From: an uncultured Lachnospiraceae bacterium | Lineage (GTDB): Bacteria; Bacillota; Clostridia; Lachnospirales; Lachnospiraceae | Direction: 5' to 3' | Length of the DNA: 43,685 nucleotides | Assembly: GCA_944383545.1 (NCBI GenBank) | Contig: CALWPY010000015.1 | Span: forward strand, 1 to 43,685 | Shown: positions 22,831 to 32,189 of the stretch, one piece after another | How the letters are laid out: each line of letters opens with the position of its first letter | Position numbering within the stretch: position 1 is the first letter of the stretch | Notes under the pieces: model-generated | What the model was told of the DNA's origin: nothing | Databases searched by the model: none | The model's input: only the letters and a program-made list of their open reading frames with translations | Position numbers and translations under genes: made by a program

Positions 22831-25092
22831 ATGATAGAAGAAAAATTACAAAAACACATAAAAAGAACAATGATTTTAGTAATCTGCATAATTTTTGTTC
22901 TGCTTACGGGAGGAGGCATATTTTCGGCTTATCTTCAGCAGGCTAAAGATAAGGCGGAGAGAGCGCAGGTAATAGCTGAGGCAGAGGAATATAAGAGCCG
23001 TATTTTAAAACAGCTTGAGGCGGATTTTCAGACATTGTATACCCTTTCGGTTTTTCTTGATGAATCTTATACTGCGGACAGAGAGCTTCTTGCGGAAAGA
23101 CTGGATGAAGCTAAAGATAACAATGCTTTTCTTACGATGGTATATTATGATAAAAACGGTGAAGGGGTTATATCTACTATAGGTGAGGAGCCGATTTTAG
23201 ATGCTGAACTCTCTCAACTGTCTTCTGAAGGCCAGACGGTTATAGAAAGAGCGCTTTCAGGTGAATCATCTGTTTCCAGGCTTTTTGAAAGCACCATTTC
23301 AAAAAATTATATTTTTGCGTATAGTGTGCCGGTTTATGACGGTGATGAGGTTGTAGGTGCATTGGCAGCCAGTGACCATATTGATATTTTTTCTGATATC
23401 CTGACGGGTAACACTGTATTGGGCGGTGGAGGATATATTCACATGCTGGATTCCGACGGTGATTTTCTTATTCGCTCTTCAAAAACCATTGTACAGGAAG
23501 ATTTGTCTTCCATTTTTGAAGGACCTTATTTGTCTGAAGACTCAAGAGAAGAAGTGCGGGCTGCTTTACAGGATGGAGAAAGGATTTTTTCCTCATTCAG
23601 CTATGAGGGTGAGTCATATCCTTTTCTTTTGGAGCCTGTGGGTATAAACGGATGGTATCTTTTTTGTGTAAATACAGGTGAGGGATTGGGCGCTGCCTCA
23701 TCCACCAGCTTAATAGTGACTCAGGTAACATTTATTCTCGTTCTTATACTTATGATTTTTATGATGATTTATGGTTACAGAGTACTGCGTAAATACAGCG
23801 ATGACCTTGTGCGTCTTGCTTATCATGACTCTCTTACGGGAGCTGAAAATCTTACACGTTTTAATCAAAGATTAAATAAAGCACTTAAAACTTCAGGAGG
23901 AAGTGTGGCAGCAATAAGTATTCGCCAGTTTCCGTTCTTAAATGAAATTTTCGGAAAAGAAAAGACCAACCGCCTTTTGTGCCTTATTAAAGACATTTTG
24001 GATAAAAATTTAAATAAGGATGAATTTTCGTGCAGGGACACTGACGACAGGTTTTTTATCTTTTTTAAAGATACTGACCGTGAAAGGGTGAGAAAACGGC
24101 TTGAAAAATGTATAGATGAAATAGATAAAAGTTCTGAAATAAGCAGGACTGACTATCGACTGGTATTTAACTGTGGCGTTGCAGTATCGGAAGACAGCGG
24201 AAACAATGAGGAACTTTCTGACATACTTATGAATCAGGTACCTTTTGCACTTGATAAGGCGAAGAGCCTTAATACGGGAACAATATGGTTTTTTGATACA
24301 GAGCTTCATAAAAAAGAAGAAGTTGAAAACTATGTTGAAAGCTATATGCATCAGGCTTTAAGTGACGGAGAATTTAAGCTGTTTTTACAGCCCCAGAAAA
24401 ATCTTAAAAGTGGAAAAATTGAGAGCGCAGAGGCACTTGTACGTTGGAAAACTGACAGTGGAAGAATGATTTACCCGGACCAGTTTATTCCTGTTTTTGA
24501 AAATAATGGTTTTTGCACAGAGCTTGACCTTTATATGGTGGAACAGGTCTGTAAAAAAATCCGCTCATGGATTGATAACGGAATCGAGCCGATTTCAGTA
24601 TCTGTCAACCAGTCAAAGCTTTTGTTTTTTGAGGCTGACTATGTAAAGAAATTAAAATCACTTCTTGAAAAATATGATGTTCCAGCAAATCTTATTACTT
24701 TGGAAATTCTCGAAGGTCTGGCTCTTGAAAATGTAGATGAACTGAATGAAAAAATTGAACAGCTTCAGAAAGAAGGTTTTGAGATTTCACTGGATGATTT
24801 CGGAAGTGGATTTTCCTCTCTAAATACATTAGGTAAACTTAAAATTAATGAGCTTAAATTGGACAGGGATTTTCTTCTGAATGCTTCAAATAAATATAAG
24901 AAGCGTATCAGACTTATTATGGAAGAGATTGTCCATATGGCAGGATGCCTTGGTATTTCCACTGTAGCAGAGGGAGTGGAAACACCTGAGGACGAAAAGC
25001 TGATACAGGAAATAGGTTTAAATATCGGTCAGGGATATCTTTACAGCAGACCTTTAAGTGCAGATGACTTTGATGAAAAATATATGAAGTAA
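22831..25092 (+). CDS. Membrane c-di-GMP phosphodiesterase (Cache - degenerate GGDEF - EAL)
   Basis: A 753-residue signalling protein. Two membrane helices (about residues 12-35 and 290-316) flank an extracellular Cache-like sensor. The GGDEF domain (about 330-490) is degenerate: the position of the catalytic motif reads RDTDDRF, so cyclase activity is unlikely. The EAL domain (about 500-753) keeps SAEALVRW, VNQS, LEILEG, SLDDFGSGFSSL, LKLDRDF and AEGVET, the metal- and substrate-binding residues, so it should hydrolyse c-di-GMP. The start at 22831 is preferred to 22816 because AAGGAG stands seven bases before. It probably adjusts motility or attachment in response to an external ligand. Confidence 0.88.
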   Translation: MIEEKLQKHIKRTMILVICIIFVLLTGGGIFSAYLQQAKDKAERAQVIAEAEEYKSRILKQLEADFQTLYTLSVFLDESYTADRELLAERLDEAKDNNAFLTMVYYDKNGEGVISTIGEEPILDAELSQLSSEGQTVIERALSGESSVSRLFESTISKNYIFAYSVPVYDGDEVVGALAASDHIDIFSDILTGNTVLGGGGYIHMLDSDGDFLIRSSKTIVQEDLSSIFEGPYLSEDSREEVRAALQDGERIFSSFSYEGESYPFLLEPVGINGWYLFCVNTGEGLGAASSTSLIVTQVTFILVLILMIFMMIYGYRVLRKYSDDLVRLAYHDSLTGAENLTRFNQRLNKALKTSGGSVAAISIRQFPFLNEIFGKEKTNRLLCLIKDILDKNLNKDEFSCRDTDDRFFIFFKDTDRERVRKRLEKCIDEIDKSSEISRTDYRLVFNCGVAVSEDSGNNEELSDILMNQVPFALDKAKSLNTGTIWFFDTELHKKEEVENYVESYMHQALSDGEFKLFLQPQKNLKSGKIESAEALVRWKTDSGRMIYPDQFIPVFENNGFCTELDLYMVEQVCKKIRSWIDNGIEPISVSVNQSKLLFFEADYVKKLKSLLEKYDVPANLITLEILEGLALENVDELNEKIEQLQKEGFEISLDDFGSGFSSLNTLGKLKINELKLDRDFLLNASNKYKKRIRLIMEEIVHMAGCLGISTVAEGVETPEDEKLIQEIGLNIGQGYLYSRPLSADDFDEKYMK

Positions 25093-25121
25093 AAACAGGG
25101 AAAAATGTATGCCATTTTTTA

Positions 25122-25676
25122 CTAAGCCAATTTGCCCTTTATCTTGGACGGATTTTCAGAATAGGATTTCTCCGTTCTGTTTCTGAATAACAGTCCGAAT
25201 ACCTTATTTGTAAAAGGTGCGGCTGCAAACATGTTCCAGAAAAATGCCATAGGGAAATTTTTAATAAGCGTACCTATCCATATTGCCGGAAGACTTAAAA
25301 GAGAGCTTCCGCCAAGAATGATATTAAATAGAATTGAAGCTGCAAGACTCATGGTAGGACACATTACGGCAACGGTGCCTGCCTGACGCATGATTCGGCA
25401 GAAGTAAGGGTTATCTTTTTCGGGATTTGTGTAGCGTTTCGCAAAACGTGCTCCGAGACGGTTTCCCCAAAGGTTTGAAAAAATAAATACCAGAACTCCC
25501 ATATAAAGAGCTTCTATAAGAGCTTCTAAAAATATATTTCCTGTAAGGTTGCTGAAGCCTCCTTCTGAAAGGTTTATTCCATGTTTTATTGAAACATTGT
25601 AAACTTCCATTCCGTAAGCCATGGAATATGACATAAGTAATCCAAATACTATTTTTTGAAATTTTGTGCGTGGCAT
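25122..25676 (-). CDS. DUF2798 membrane protein
   Basis: A 184-residue integral membrane protein with four hydrophobic stretches arranged as two repeats (KIVFGLLMSYSMAYGMEVYN ... EALIEALYMGVLVFIFSNLWG; and MCPTMSLAASILFNII ... IGTLIKNFPMAFFWNMFAAAPF). The pattern of S-x-x-M-A...Y and N-x-P-M-A-F-F-W-N matches the DUF2798 family, whose function is unknown. GGAGG lies before the start on the reverse strand. It is divergent from the rubrerythrin gene. Confidence 0.8.
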   Translation of the reverse strand: MPRTKFQKIVFGLLMSYSMAYGMEVYNVSIKHGINLSEGGFSNLTGNIFLEALIEALYMGVLVFIFSNLWGNRLGARFAKRYTNPEKDNPYFCRIMRQAGTVAVMCPTMSLAASILFNIILGGSSLLSLPAIWIGTLIKNFPMAFFWNMFAAAPFTNKVFGLLFRNRTEKSYSENPSKIKGKLA

Positions 25677-25726
25677 GATTTTACCTCCTATAGTGACTTA
25701 AATTAAAATTATTGCCGAAAAAAGAA

Positions 25727-25762
25727 AAAGCGCATAATATCTGTTTAGATATTACACGCTTT
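25727..25762. other. Hairpin in the divergent DUF2798-rubrerythrin spacer
   Basis: AAAGCG / CGCTTT and TAATATCT / AGATATTA form a two-part stem with a GTTT loop. It lies in a 318-base gene-free spacer, about 50 bases upstream of DUF2798 and 230 bases upstream of the rubrerythrin gene. It could be an operator or a leader structure; the only other thing I see in this spacer is the rubrerythrin promoter. Confidence 0.4.
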
Positions 25763-25921
25763 GCGTTCAAATACTTTTATTACAAATAATATGTAAATCA
25801 ATATTTTGCTACACGGCTATTATTTTTTACCACTTCAAACAGAAAATGTCAAGCTGAAAATTAATTTACAATTTAAAATTTGTTGAGATAATTGTTCATT
25901 AAATTTACACGTTTTTAAAGG

Positions 25922-25950
25922 TTGACACACCGAAAAAATTAAAGGATAAT
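25922..25950 (+). promoter_or_regulatory. Consensus promoter of the rubrerythrin gene
   Basis: TTGACA (25922-25927), 17 bases, GATAAT (25945-25950). TTATAAT directly overlapping (25950-25956) resembles one half of a PerR box, as would fit peroxide control, but the second half is poor. Confidence 0.7.
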
Positions 25951-25994
25951 TATAATAAGTTATTTTTATTTAACATGAAAAGGAGGAAGGATAT

Positions 25995-26651
25995 ATGGTA
26001 AAATTAAAATGCAAAGTTTGCGGAAAAGAGTTTGAAGCACCGAGTTTAGAGGAAGCAGTATGTCCTGTTTGTAAGGTGACGGGAGATAAGCTTGAAGTGA
26101 TTGATTCGGCTCCGAAAAATCCTTATGAGGGTACTCAGACCGAGAAAAATCTTATGGCAGCGTTTGCGGGAGAATCAGAGGCCAGAAATAAATATACTTA
26201 CTTTGCTTCAAAGGCTAAAAAGGAAGGCTATGAGCAGATAGCAGCACTTTTCCTTAAAACCGCTGACAATGAAAAAGAACATGCCAAGATGTGGTTTAAG
26301 GAGCTTAACGGAATAGGAAATACTGCTGAAAATCTGGAAGCTGCGGCAGCAGGTGAAAACTACGAGTGGACTGATATGTATGACGGCTTTGCAAAAACAG
26401 CTGCAGAAGAAGGATTTACCGAGCTTGCTGAAAAGTTCCGCATGGTAGGCGAAATCGAAAAGCATCATGAGGAACGCTACCGCGCACTGTTACATAATGT
26501 TGAGATGCAGGAAGTATTTAAAAAGAGCGAGGTAAAGGTTTGGGAGTGTCGTAACTGCGGTCATATTGTTGTTGGCACAGAGGCACCTGAGGTATGTCCT
26601 GTTTGCGCACATCCACAGTCATATTTTGAACTTAATGCTAAGAATTACTAA
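25995..26651 (+). CDS. rbr: Rubrerythrin with two rubredoxin-like centres
   Basis: A 218-residue non-haem iron peroxidase of anaerobes. An N-terminal zinc or iron ribbon (CKVCG ... CPVCK, residues about 6-26) precedes the four-helix diiron domain, whose ligands lie in [31 protein letters not shown] and [10 protein letters not shown]. The C-terminal rubredoxin-like site is CRNCGH ... CPVCAHPQ. The N-terminal extra ribbon makes it longer than simple rubrerythrins (about 190 residues). It reduces hydrogen peroxide with electrons passed through the iron-sulfur-type centres. A strong promoter and ribosome site (AGGAGG) indicate high expression. It opens the redox cluster that runs to about 37 kb. 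Confidence 0.93.
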   Translation: MVKLKCKVCGKEFEAPSLEEAVCPVCKVTGDKLEVIDSAPKNPYEGTQTEKNLMAAFAGESEARNKYTYFASKAKKEGYEQIAALFLKTADNEKEHAKMWFKELNGIGNTAENLEAAAAGENYEWTDMYDGFAKTAAEEGFTELAEKFRMVGEIEKHHEERYRALLHNVEMQEVFKKSEVKVWECRNCGHIVVGTEAPEVCPVCAHPQSYFELNAKNY

Positions 26652-26701
26652 TATCAGAAACAAATAATATAATTAAAGCAGAGAGAAACTTTAAATTAAT
26701 G

Positions 26702-26739
26702 CTCCCGGTTATCGGTATAAAATTATCCATAGCCGGGAG
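26702..26739 (+). terminator. Hairpin between rubrerythrin and aldo/keto reductase
   Basis: CTCCCGGTTAT pairs with ATAGCCGGGAG over 11 positions. No T-run follows, so it may be a processing or partial termination site rather than a classic terminator. Confidence 0.5.
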
Positions 26740-26771
26740 TATGGTTTACGGTTTCATGAAAGGAGAAACAG

Positions 26772-27896
26772 ATGTCAGAGAAAAAATTAGGTTTTGGACT
26801 TATGAGACTGCCTCTTCTTGATTCTAATGATGATGCAAGCATAGATTTGGAATATACCAAGAAGATGGTAGACACATTTTTGGAAAACGGTTTTACATAT
26901 TTTGACACTGCATGGATGTATTGCGGCTTCAACAGTGAAAATGCCGCAAAAGCAGCCCTTGTGGACAGACATCCGAGAGACAGTTATACACTTGCAACTA
27001 AGCTTCACGCAGGATTTATAAAGACTAAGGAAGACAGGGATAAAATATTTAATGAGCAGTTAAAAAAGACGGGCGTTGAATATTTTGATTATTATCTTCT
27101 TCATGATGTGGGATATGACCATTATAAGATTTATACAGAGCTCGACTGCTTTGAATGGCTGGCTGAGAAAAAACGTCAGGGTTTAGTAAAGCATATTGGT
27201 TTTTCGTATCATGACAATGCAGAGCTTCTTGATAAAGTTCTTACCGAGCACCCTGAAATGGAGTTTGTACAGCTTCAGATAAATTATCTGGATTGGGACA
27301 GTGAGGGAATTCAGTCAGGAAAGTGTTATGAGGTAGCAGTAAAACATAATAAGCCGGTAATTGTTATGGAGCCTGTAAAGGGAGGAACACTTGCAAATGT
27401 ACCGCTCAAAGCAGAAGAGGCGTTTAAGGCTTACCATCCTGATATGTCAGTTTCTTCATGGGCAATAAGATTTGCAGCAAGTCTTGATAATGTAAAAATG
27501 GTATTAAGCGGTATGAGCAACATGGAGCAGCTCCTTGACAACATCGGATATATGTCTGACTTTGTTCCTTTAAATGATGAGGAGCAGGCGATTATTAAAA
27601 AAGCAGTGGACATAATAAATTCAAGCATTGCAATACCTTGTACCGGCTGTTCGTATTGTACGGACGGCTGCCCGATGAAGATTGCAATTCCAAAGTATTT
27701 TTCACTTTATAATGCAGACCTTCAGGAGACGGAAGGAAAAGGCTGGACTCCTCAGGGGGAGTATTATGACCGCCTGACAGGAACTTTTGGCAAGGCAAGC
27801 GACTGCATTGAATGTGGTCAGTGTGAAAAAGCGTGTCCTCAGCATTTAACAATTATAAAATATCTTAAAGAAGTTGCTGAGCATTTTGGAAAATAA
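26772..27896 (+). CDS. Aldo/keto reductase with C-terminal 2[4Fe-4S] domain
   Basis: A 374-residue fusion of an aldo/keto reductase barrel ([19 protein letters not shown] with the catalytic-site aspartate and tyrosine, LATKLH lysine, YLLHDVG histidine) and a ferredoxin-like tail with two cysteine motifs: [12 protein letters not shown] (about residues 288-299) and [12 protein letters not shown] (about 345-356). This type is common in anaerobic Firmicutes, where electrons may come from ferredoxin; the substrate is unknown. AGGAG precedes the start. A converging LysR gene ends three bases after its stop. Confidence 0.92.
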   Translation: MSEKKLGFGLMRLPLLDSNDDASIDLEYTKKMVDTFLENGFTYFDTAWMYCGFNSENAAKAALVDRHPRDSYTLATKLHAGFIKTKEDRDKIFNEQLKKTGVEYFDYYLLHDVGYDHYKIYTELDCFEWLAEKKRQGLVKHIGFSYHDNAELLDKVLTEHPEMEFVQLQINYLDWDSEGIQSGKCYEVAVKHNKPVIVMEPVKGGTLANVPLKAEEAFKAYHPDMSVSSWAIRFAASLDNVKMVLSGMSNMEQLLDNIGYMSDFVPLNDEEQAIIKKAVDIINSSIAIPCTGCSYCTDGCPMKIAIPKYFSLYNADLQETEGKGWTPQGEYYDRLTGTFGKASDCIECGQCEKACPQHLTIIKYLKEVAEHFGK

Positions 27897-27899
27897 TTT

Positions 27900-28748
27900 T
27901 TATAAATTTATTTTAATTTGATTTATTACCTCTGTATATGCTTTATCATCAGAATGACAGACCAGAAAATATGTAACATTTGCTTCGGGATTTGTAACAG
28001 GGATATTTATCCTGTCCTTAAGGACGTTATCATAAGCCTTTGCCAGATTGGTGGTAAAGCATGGCAGAGAAGACTCTTTTATTAATTCGATAAATTCAAA
28101 CTCGTTTGTCTGTACCAGAAATCTGGAAGAAGGCATGTTTATTCTGCACATTTCATCCCAGAAGCCCAGCTCGGAACGAAGAAGAAAATTAAATCCGTTC
28201 AGTTCGGAAAATGTGACTGAAGATTTTTTTGCAAGGTCATGACCGGCAGGGACACAGACAGACAAATTTTCCTTGAGAAACGCAATGTTTAGATAATTAT
28301 TATCTTTGATTTCTTCTGTAAGTATGGCTAAATGTGTGGAGCCGGAAAGAATATCTTCCATTGTTTCAGAGCTTCCCTTTAATGAAGAAGAGATAGTCAT
28401 GTCAGGATATGCGGAAGAAAGAGCAGGCAGAACATACCAGAGAGGAGCAGGGGCACAGGAAGTGACACTGATTGTATGCAGGCTTTTGTCATAATCTCTT
28501 ACACTTTTTATCATATTTTCTGCTGTAAGGAGAAGATGTCTTGCTTCCTCCACGGCTTTAATTCCGACAGGATTCAGGGAGATTTTGTTTTTTCCTCTCG
28601 TAAATAAAGAAACGCCGAATTCATCTTCAAGATGCTGCATGCTTCTTGTGATGGTAGGCTGTGATATATGAAGTTTTTCTGCTGCAACGGACAAAGTCCC
28701 TGTATCTGCAAATGTAACAAGTTGTTCTAATTCATTTAAATTGAGCAT
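27900..28748 (-). CDS. LysR-family regulator
   Basis: A 282-residue LysR protein. The N-terminal winged helix is clear (NELEQLVTFADTGTLSVAAEKLHISQPTITRSMQHLEDEFGVSLFTR), followed by a two-lobed effector-binding domain. It reads away from the aldo/keto reductase gene at 28888 across a 139-base spacer with a LysR-type palindrome, so it very probably controls that gene. GGAGG lies before the start on the reverse strand. The ligand is unknown. Confidence 0.92.
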   Translation of the reverse strand: MLNLNELEQLVTFADTGTLSVAAEKLHISQPTITRSMQHLEDEFGVSLFTRGKNKISLNPVGIKAVEEARHLLLTAENMIKSVRDYDKSLHTISVTSCAPAPLWYVLPALSSAYPDMTISSSLKGSSETMEDILSGSTHLAILTEEIKDNNYLNIAFLKENLSVCVPAGHDLAKKSSVTFSELNGFNFLLRSELGFWDEMCRINMPSSRFLVQTNEFEFIELIKESSLPCFTTNLAKAYDNVLKDRINIPVTNPEANVTYFLVCHSDDKAYTEVINQIKINL

Positions 28749-28769
28749 GGTAATCCTCCTGTTTCAGTA

Positions 28770-28782
28770 TTCATTTTATGAA
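28770..28782. promoter_or_regulatory. LysR-type operator candidate
   Basis: TTCAT TTT ATGAA is a perfect dyad that satisfies the T-N11-A rule of LysR regulators. It lies 21 bases upstream of the LysR start and about 105 bases upstream of the divergent aldo/keto reductase. Confidence 0.5.
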
Positions 28783-28887
28783 ATCCGGTTTCCTATATTA
28801 TTATTGTACATTTCTTTGATTAGAATGTAAAATAAAATCATCAAAAAAATAAAGATTTAAATATATGAATATAAGGAGGACAAAAAA

Positions 28888-29727
28888 ATGGAATATGTAA
28901 CATTAAATAACGGTGTAAAAATGCCAATACTTGGATATGGTGTGTATCAGACACCGCCTGATGAAACAGAGAGATGTGTACTGGATGCAATTAAGGTAGG
29001 TTACAGAAGTATCGATACAGCTCAGGCATATGGTAATGAAGAAGGAGTAGGAAATGCTCTTTCTAAATGCGGACTTCCTAGAGAAGAGTTCTTCATTACT
29101 ACAAAGGTATGGATTTCAAACGCAGGATATGAGAAGGCAAAGGCTTCCATAGAGGAATCTTTAAAGAAGCTTCAGACATCTTATATTGATTTACTTCTTA
29201 TCCATCAGCCATTTGGTGATTATTACGGAACATATCGTGCAATGGAAGAGGCTTACAGGGAAGGCAAAGTAAGGGCTATAGGTGTATCAAACTTCTACCC
29301 GGACAGATATCTTGATATCAACCATTTTGCAGAAATAAAGCCTGCTGTTAATCAGGTTGAAACTCATGTTTTCCAGCAGCAGAAGGTAGCTAAGGAATAT
29401 ATGAAGAAGAACGGAACGCAGATTGAATCATGGGGTCCGTTTGCAGAAGGAAAGAATAATTACTTTACAAATCCTGTTTTAAAGGAAATTGGTGAAAAAT
29501 ATGGCAAGTCAGTGGCTCAGGTGGCTTTAAGATTTTTAATCCAGAGCGATGTTGTTGTAATTCCTAAGTCAACGCATGTAGAGAGAATGGAAGAAAACTT
29601 CAATGTGTTTGATTTCAAACTTACAGATGAGGAAATGTCAAGAATTTCCGCACTTGACGGCGGAGAAAGTCTCTTCTTCTCACATTATGACCCACAGACT
29701 GTTGAATGGTTTATGACACTTGTATAA
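28888..29727 (+). CDS. Aldo/keto reductase (2,5-diketogluconate reductase-like)
   Basis: A 279-residue NADPH-dependent reductase. The tetrad can be read: aspartate and tyrosine in SIDTAQAYGNE, lysine in ITTKVWI, histidine in LLIHQPFGD. The cofactor-binding end VVIPKSTHVERMEENFNVFDF is typical. The start MEYVTLNNGVKMPILGYGVYQ is the family N-terminus, and AAGGAGG precedes it. It should reduce small aldehydes or ketones. A divergent LysR gene and a decayed LysR gene flank it on both sides. Confidence 0.92.
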   Translation: MEYVTLNNGVKMPILGYGVYQTPPDETERCVLDAIKVGYRSIDTAQAYGNEEGVGNALSKCGLPREEFFITTKVWISNAGYEKAKASIEESLKKLQTSYIDLLLIHQPFGDYYGTYRAMEEAYREGKVRAIGVSNFYPDRYLDINHFAEIKPAVNQVETHVFQQQKVAKEYMKKNGTQIESWGPFAEGKNNYFTNPVLKEIGEKYGKSVAQVALRFLIQSDVVVIPKSTHVERMEENFNVFDFKLTDEEMSRISALDGGESLFFSHYDPQTVEWFMTLV

Positions 29728-29745
29728 AAAACAGAAGGTGAAAAT

Positions 29746-29969
29746 ATGTATAATCCCCAGCTTGAAACTTTTACAGTGTAGAGATTTGTAACCGCTGTGA
29801 AAACAGTAACGATATTCTTATGGCTGTTTCCGCATGGGAAAATGTCCACCCCCTTTTAAAAGTTATTCCTGTGGAATGGAATCATTCAATTCCATATGGT
29901 CTGCTTCATTCTCCCACACCTTCAGAAACTGTTAAAAGATTTCTGTCAGCAACGCAGACCGTATTATAG
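29746..29969 (+). pseudogene. LysR-family regulator, internally deleted
   Basis: MYNPQLETFTV then stop (29746-29781) is the very beginning of a LysR protein. A second frame from 29790 reads NRCENSNDILMAVSAWENVH and continues ...PVEWNHSIPYGLLHSPTPSETVKRFLS to TAG at 29969, which is the C-terminal end of the effector domain. About 200 residues in between are gone. The ribosome site GAAGGTG is intact. Downstream, 29970-30035 has another coding-like tail (NNALYKKLTREEILEIFKECY) of an unknown gene. Confidence 0.75.
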
Positions 29970-30075
29970 AAATAATGCTCTTTATAAAAAATTGACTCGT
30001 GAAGAAATTCTGGAAATATTTAAAGAATGCTATTAGGAGTTAATAGAACGCTTATACATAGGAAAGGAGACCGTA

Positions 30076-30592
30076 TATAAAAAAATTACAACAGTATTTT
30101 AAAGTTTAATTATGATTTTAGGGCTTTCTGCTTGTGGAAATGAGAGCACAGGAACAGAAGGAAGTACAGAGCCTGAAACAACACAGGCAGACACAACACA
30201 GACAGATGTTACAGAGAATGATTCTGAAGTTTCGGAGACAGGAGAAACTGACGGAATAGCAGAAGAAGGAAATGTTTTGGTTGTTTATTATTCCGCAAGC
30301 GGAAATACTGAAAGGGTTGCAAATTATATAGCGGCAGAAACTGATGCCGACGTTTTTGAGCTTGTGCCGGCAGATGAATATACGTCAGATGACTTAAACT
30401 GGTCAGATGATGACAGCAGGGTTGTTTATGAGCATGAAAATCCTGATGCAAGAGACATAGAACTTGTAGCCGATACCGTAGATAACTGGGAATCTTATGA
30501 TACAGTTTTTATAGGCATCCTATCTGGTGGGGAATAGCGGCATGGGCTGGCTTTTTTCTTCTCACACCATTAATTAGTACATTTTTCGACAC
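30076..30592 (+). pseudogene. Flavodoxin-domain lipoprotein, broken
   Basis: After AAAGGAG (30063-30069) the signal peptide can be read, YKKITTVF-stop-SLIMILGLSACG, with the start codon replaced and one stop inside; the lipobox LSAC remains. The flavodoxin domain follows (VLVVYYSASGNTERVANYI) but a one-base deletion at about 30516-30519 breaks the family motif (G-YPIWWGIAAWAG lies in the next frame). The C-terminal half is absent. The intact relative is at 33572-34267. Three independent lesions make function very unlikely. Confidence 0.8.
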
Positions 30593-30667
30593 CCTTTGAC
30601 TGTTAATAATGAGTATGTTATTATGAATGACAGAAGCTTTCATTATTAACGGGGTAAGGGATAAAAC

Positions 30668-32179
30668 ATGATGTGGAATTACAGGGAGATTAGAAAAAGA
30701 AGTTTCGATACAGCATTCCGCAAAGGGAAAAAATCGTGGCTTGTACTTGTTGCCGTAGCATTTTTATTTTCTTTTATTGGGGCTTCAAATGAGTCACAGA
30801 CTATGTTTATTGATTTTGGTGATAAATATATAGATGCGAATGACCCTGCGATTTCCGGAAATGTTGACATGCTGAAAGAATATGCTCAGCAGACTTCGAT
30901 AGATAAAAAAATTCCATTTCTGACGGCAGAACATGTAATAGCAATTATAGACGGCGCATCAAAGGGTGCAACCTGGGTGTTAAAACTTCTTGCCGTAAAT
31001 TTTGCATATTTTCAAAGAAACAAGGGAGAAGTAATCGCAGTGCTTATTATAGGCGCTGTGATTGCTTCGATTATTAAATTTTTTATACTTAATGTAATTA
31101 TAGTGGGAAGAAACCGCTTTGTAATGGAAAACCGTTTTTCAAAAAAGGTATACATACGGAGGATATTTGCCCCATTCCATAAAGATACTATAATAAATGT
31201 GACCAAAGTAATGTTTATGTATAATATGGTCATATACCTGTGGACATTTACCATAGTGGGAGGCATATATAAATATTATCAATATGCTGCGATACCTTAT
31301 CTGGTAGCAGAAAATCCGAATATTAAATGGAAAGATGCAAAAAACTTGTCTAAGCAGATGACAAAAGGCTTTAAGTGGAAAATGTTTATTACAAGTCTGT
31401 CATATTTTTATATATGGCTGCTTGAATTAATACCTGTATTAGGTTTGATTTTTGCTGTTCCTTTGGAAATGACGCTTGATGCGGAATACTATTTTACACT
31501 CAGAAACTCAGGGAGAGTAAAGAGTGATTTGTTTATTGAAGATGCATTTTCCAAAGCACCGTATGTGGAAGAAAAAGGCGAGCTGGAATACAAACTTCAG
31601 GATTTGTCATTTATTCGTGACAGAATAAAGGGAATAAGCAGAAGATACAGCATTACGGATTATATTTTTATGTTTTTCATATTTTGTCTGATAGGCTGGC
31701 TTTGGGAATGCGGTTATCACTTGTTTAGAAATCATGAATTCGTAAATCGTGGAACTCTTTACGGACCGTGGATACCGATATACGGAGTGGGCGGAAGTCT
31801 TATTGTGCTTCTTCTTGACCGCTTCAGGGATAATAAATTAAAGCTTTTAGTATTGATAGTTTCTTTGTGTGCGGTATTGGAGTATTTGGCAAGCTTTATT
31901 CTGGAGTTTATGTTTAACTCGTCATACTGGAATTATAAAAATGAATTTCTTAATATTAACGGAAGGATATGTTTTGCGGGACTTGCCGCCTTTGCAATCG
32001 GGGGCATGGCAGGAATATATATTCTGGCTCCGGCAATTTCTGAGTTTGTTGGAAGGTTTTCAAAGAAAAAGCAAATTATGGTTGCAGTACTGCTTTGCAT
32101 TGCGTTTCTGGCAGACCTCGTTATATGTATGATATTTGGTTTTAATTCAGGCTCAGGAGTAGGTGGAAATTTTTCATAA
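30668..32179 (+). CDS. Membrane protein with CmpB-type (PF06541-like) permease domain
   Basis: A 503-residue polytopic protein. The first part (about residues 1-290) has several membrane helices (SWLVLVAVAFLFSFIG, VIAVLIIGAVIASIIKFFILNVIIVG, FLTSLSYFYIWLLELIPVLGLIFAV-like) in the style of DUF975 proteins. The last 190 residues (YIFMFFIFCLIGWLWECGYHL, RGTLYGPWIPIYGVGG, YLASFILEFMF) match the putative ABC-transporter type IV family. The function is unknown. It overlaps, out of frame, the spacer of the LysR gene and is probably transcribed with it. Confidence 0.8.
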   Translation: MMWNYREIRKRSFDTAFRKGKKSWLVLVAVAFLFSFIGASNESQTMFIDFGDKYIDANDPAISGNVDMLKEYAQQTSIDKKIPFLTAEHVIAIIDGASKGATWVLKLLAVNFAYFQRNKGEVIAVLIIGAVIASIIKFFILNVIIVGRNRFVMENRFSKKVYIRRIFAPFHKDTIINVTKVMFMYNMVIYLWTFTIVGGIYKYYQYAAIPYLVAENPNIKWKDAKNLSKQMTKGFKWKMFITSLSYFYIWLLELIPVLGLIFAVPLEMTLDAEYYFTLRNSGRVKSDLFIEDAFSKAPYVEEKGELEYKLQDLSFIRDRIKGISRRYSITDYIFMFFIFCLIGWLWECGYHLFRNHEFVNRGTLYGPWIPIYGVGGSLIVLLLDRFRDNKLKLLVLIVSLCAVLEYLASFILEFMFNSSYWNYKNEFLNINGRICFAGLAAFAIGGMAGIYILAPAISEFVGRFSKKKQIMVAVLLCIAFLADLVICMIFGFNSGSGVGGNFS

Positions 32180-32189
32180 GGAGATTTGC

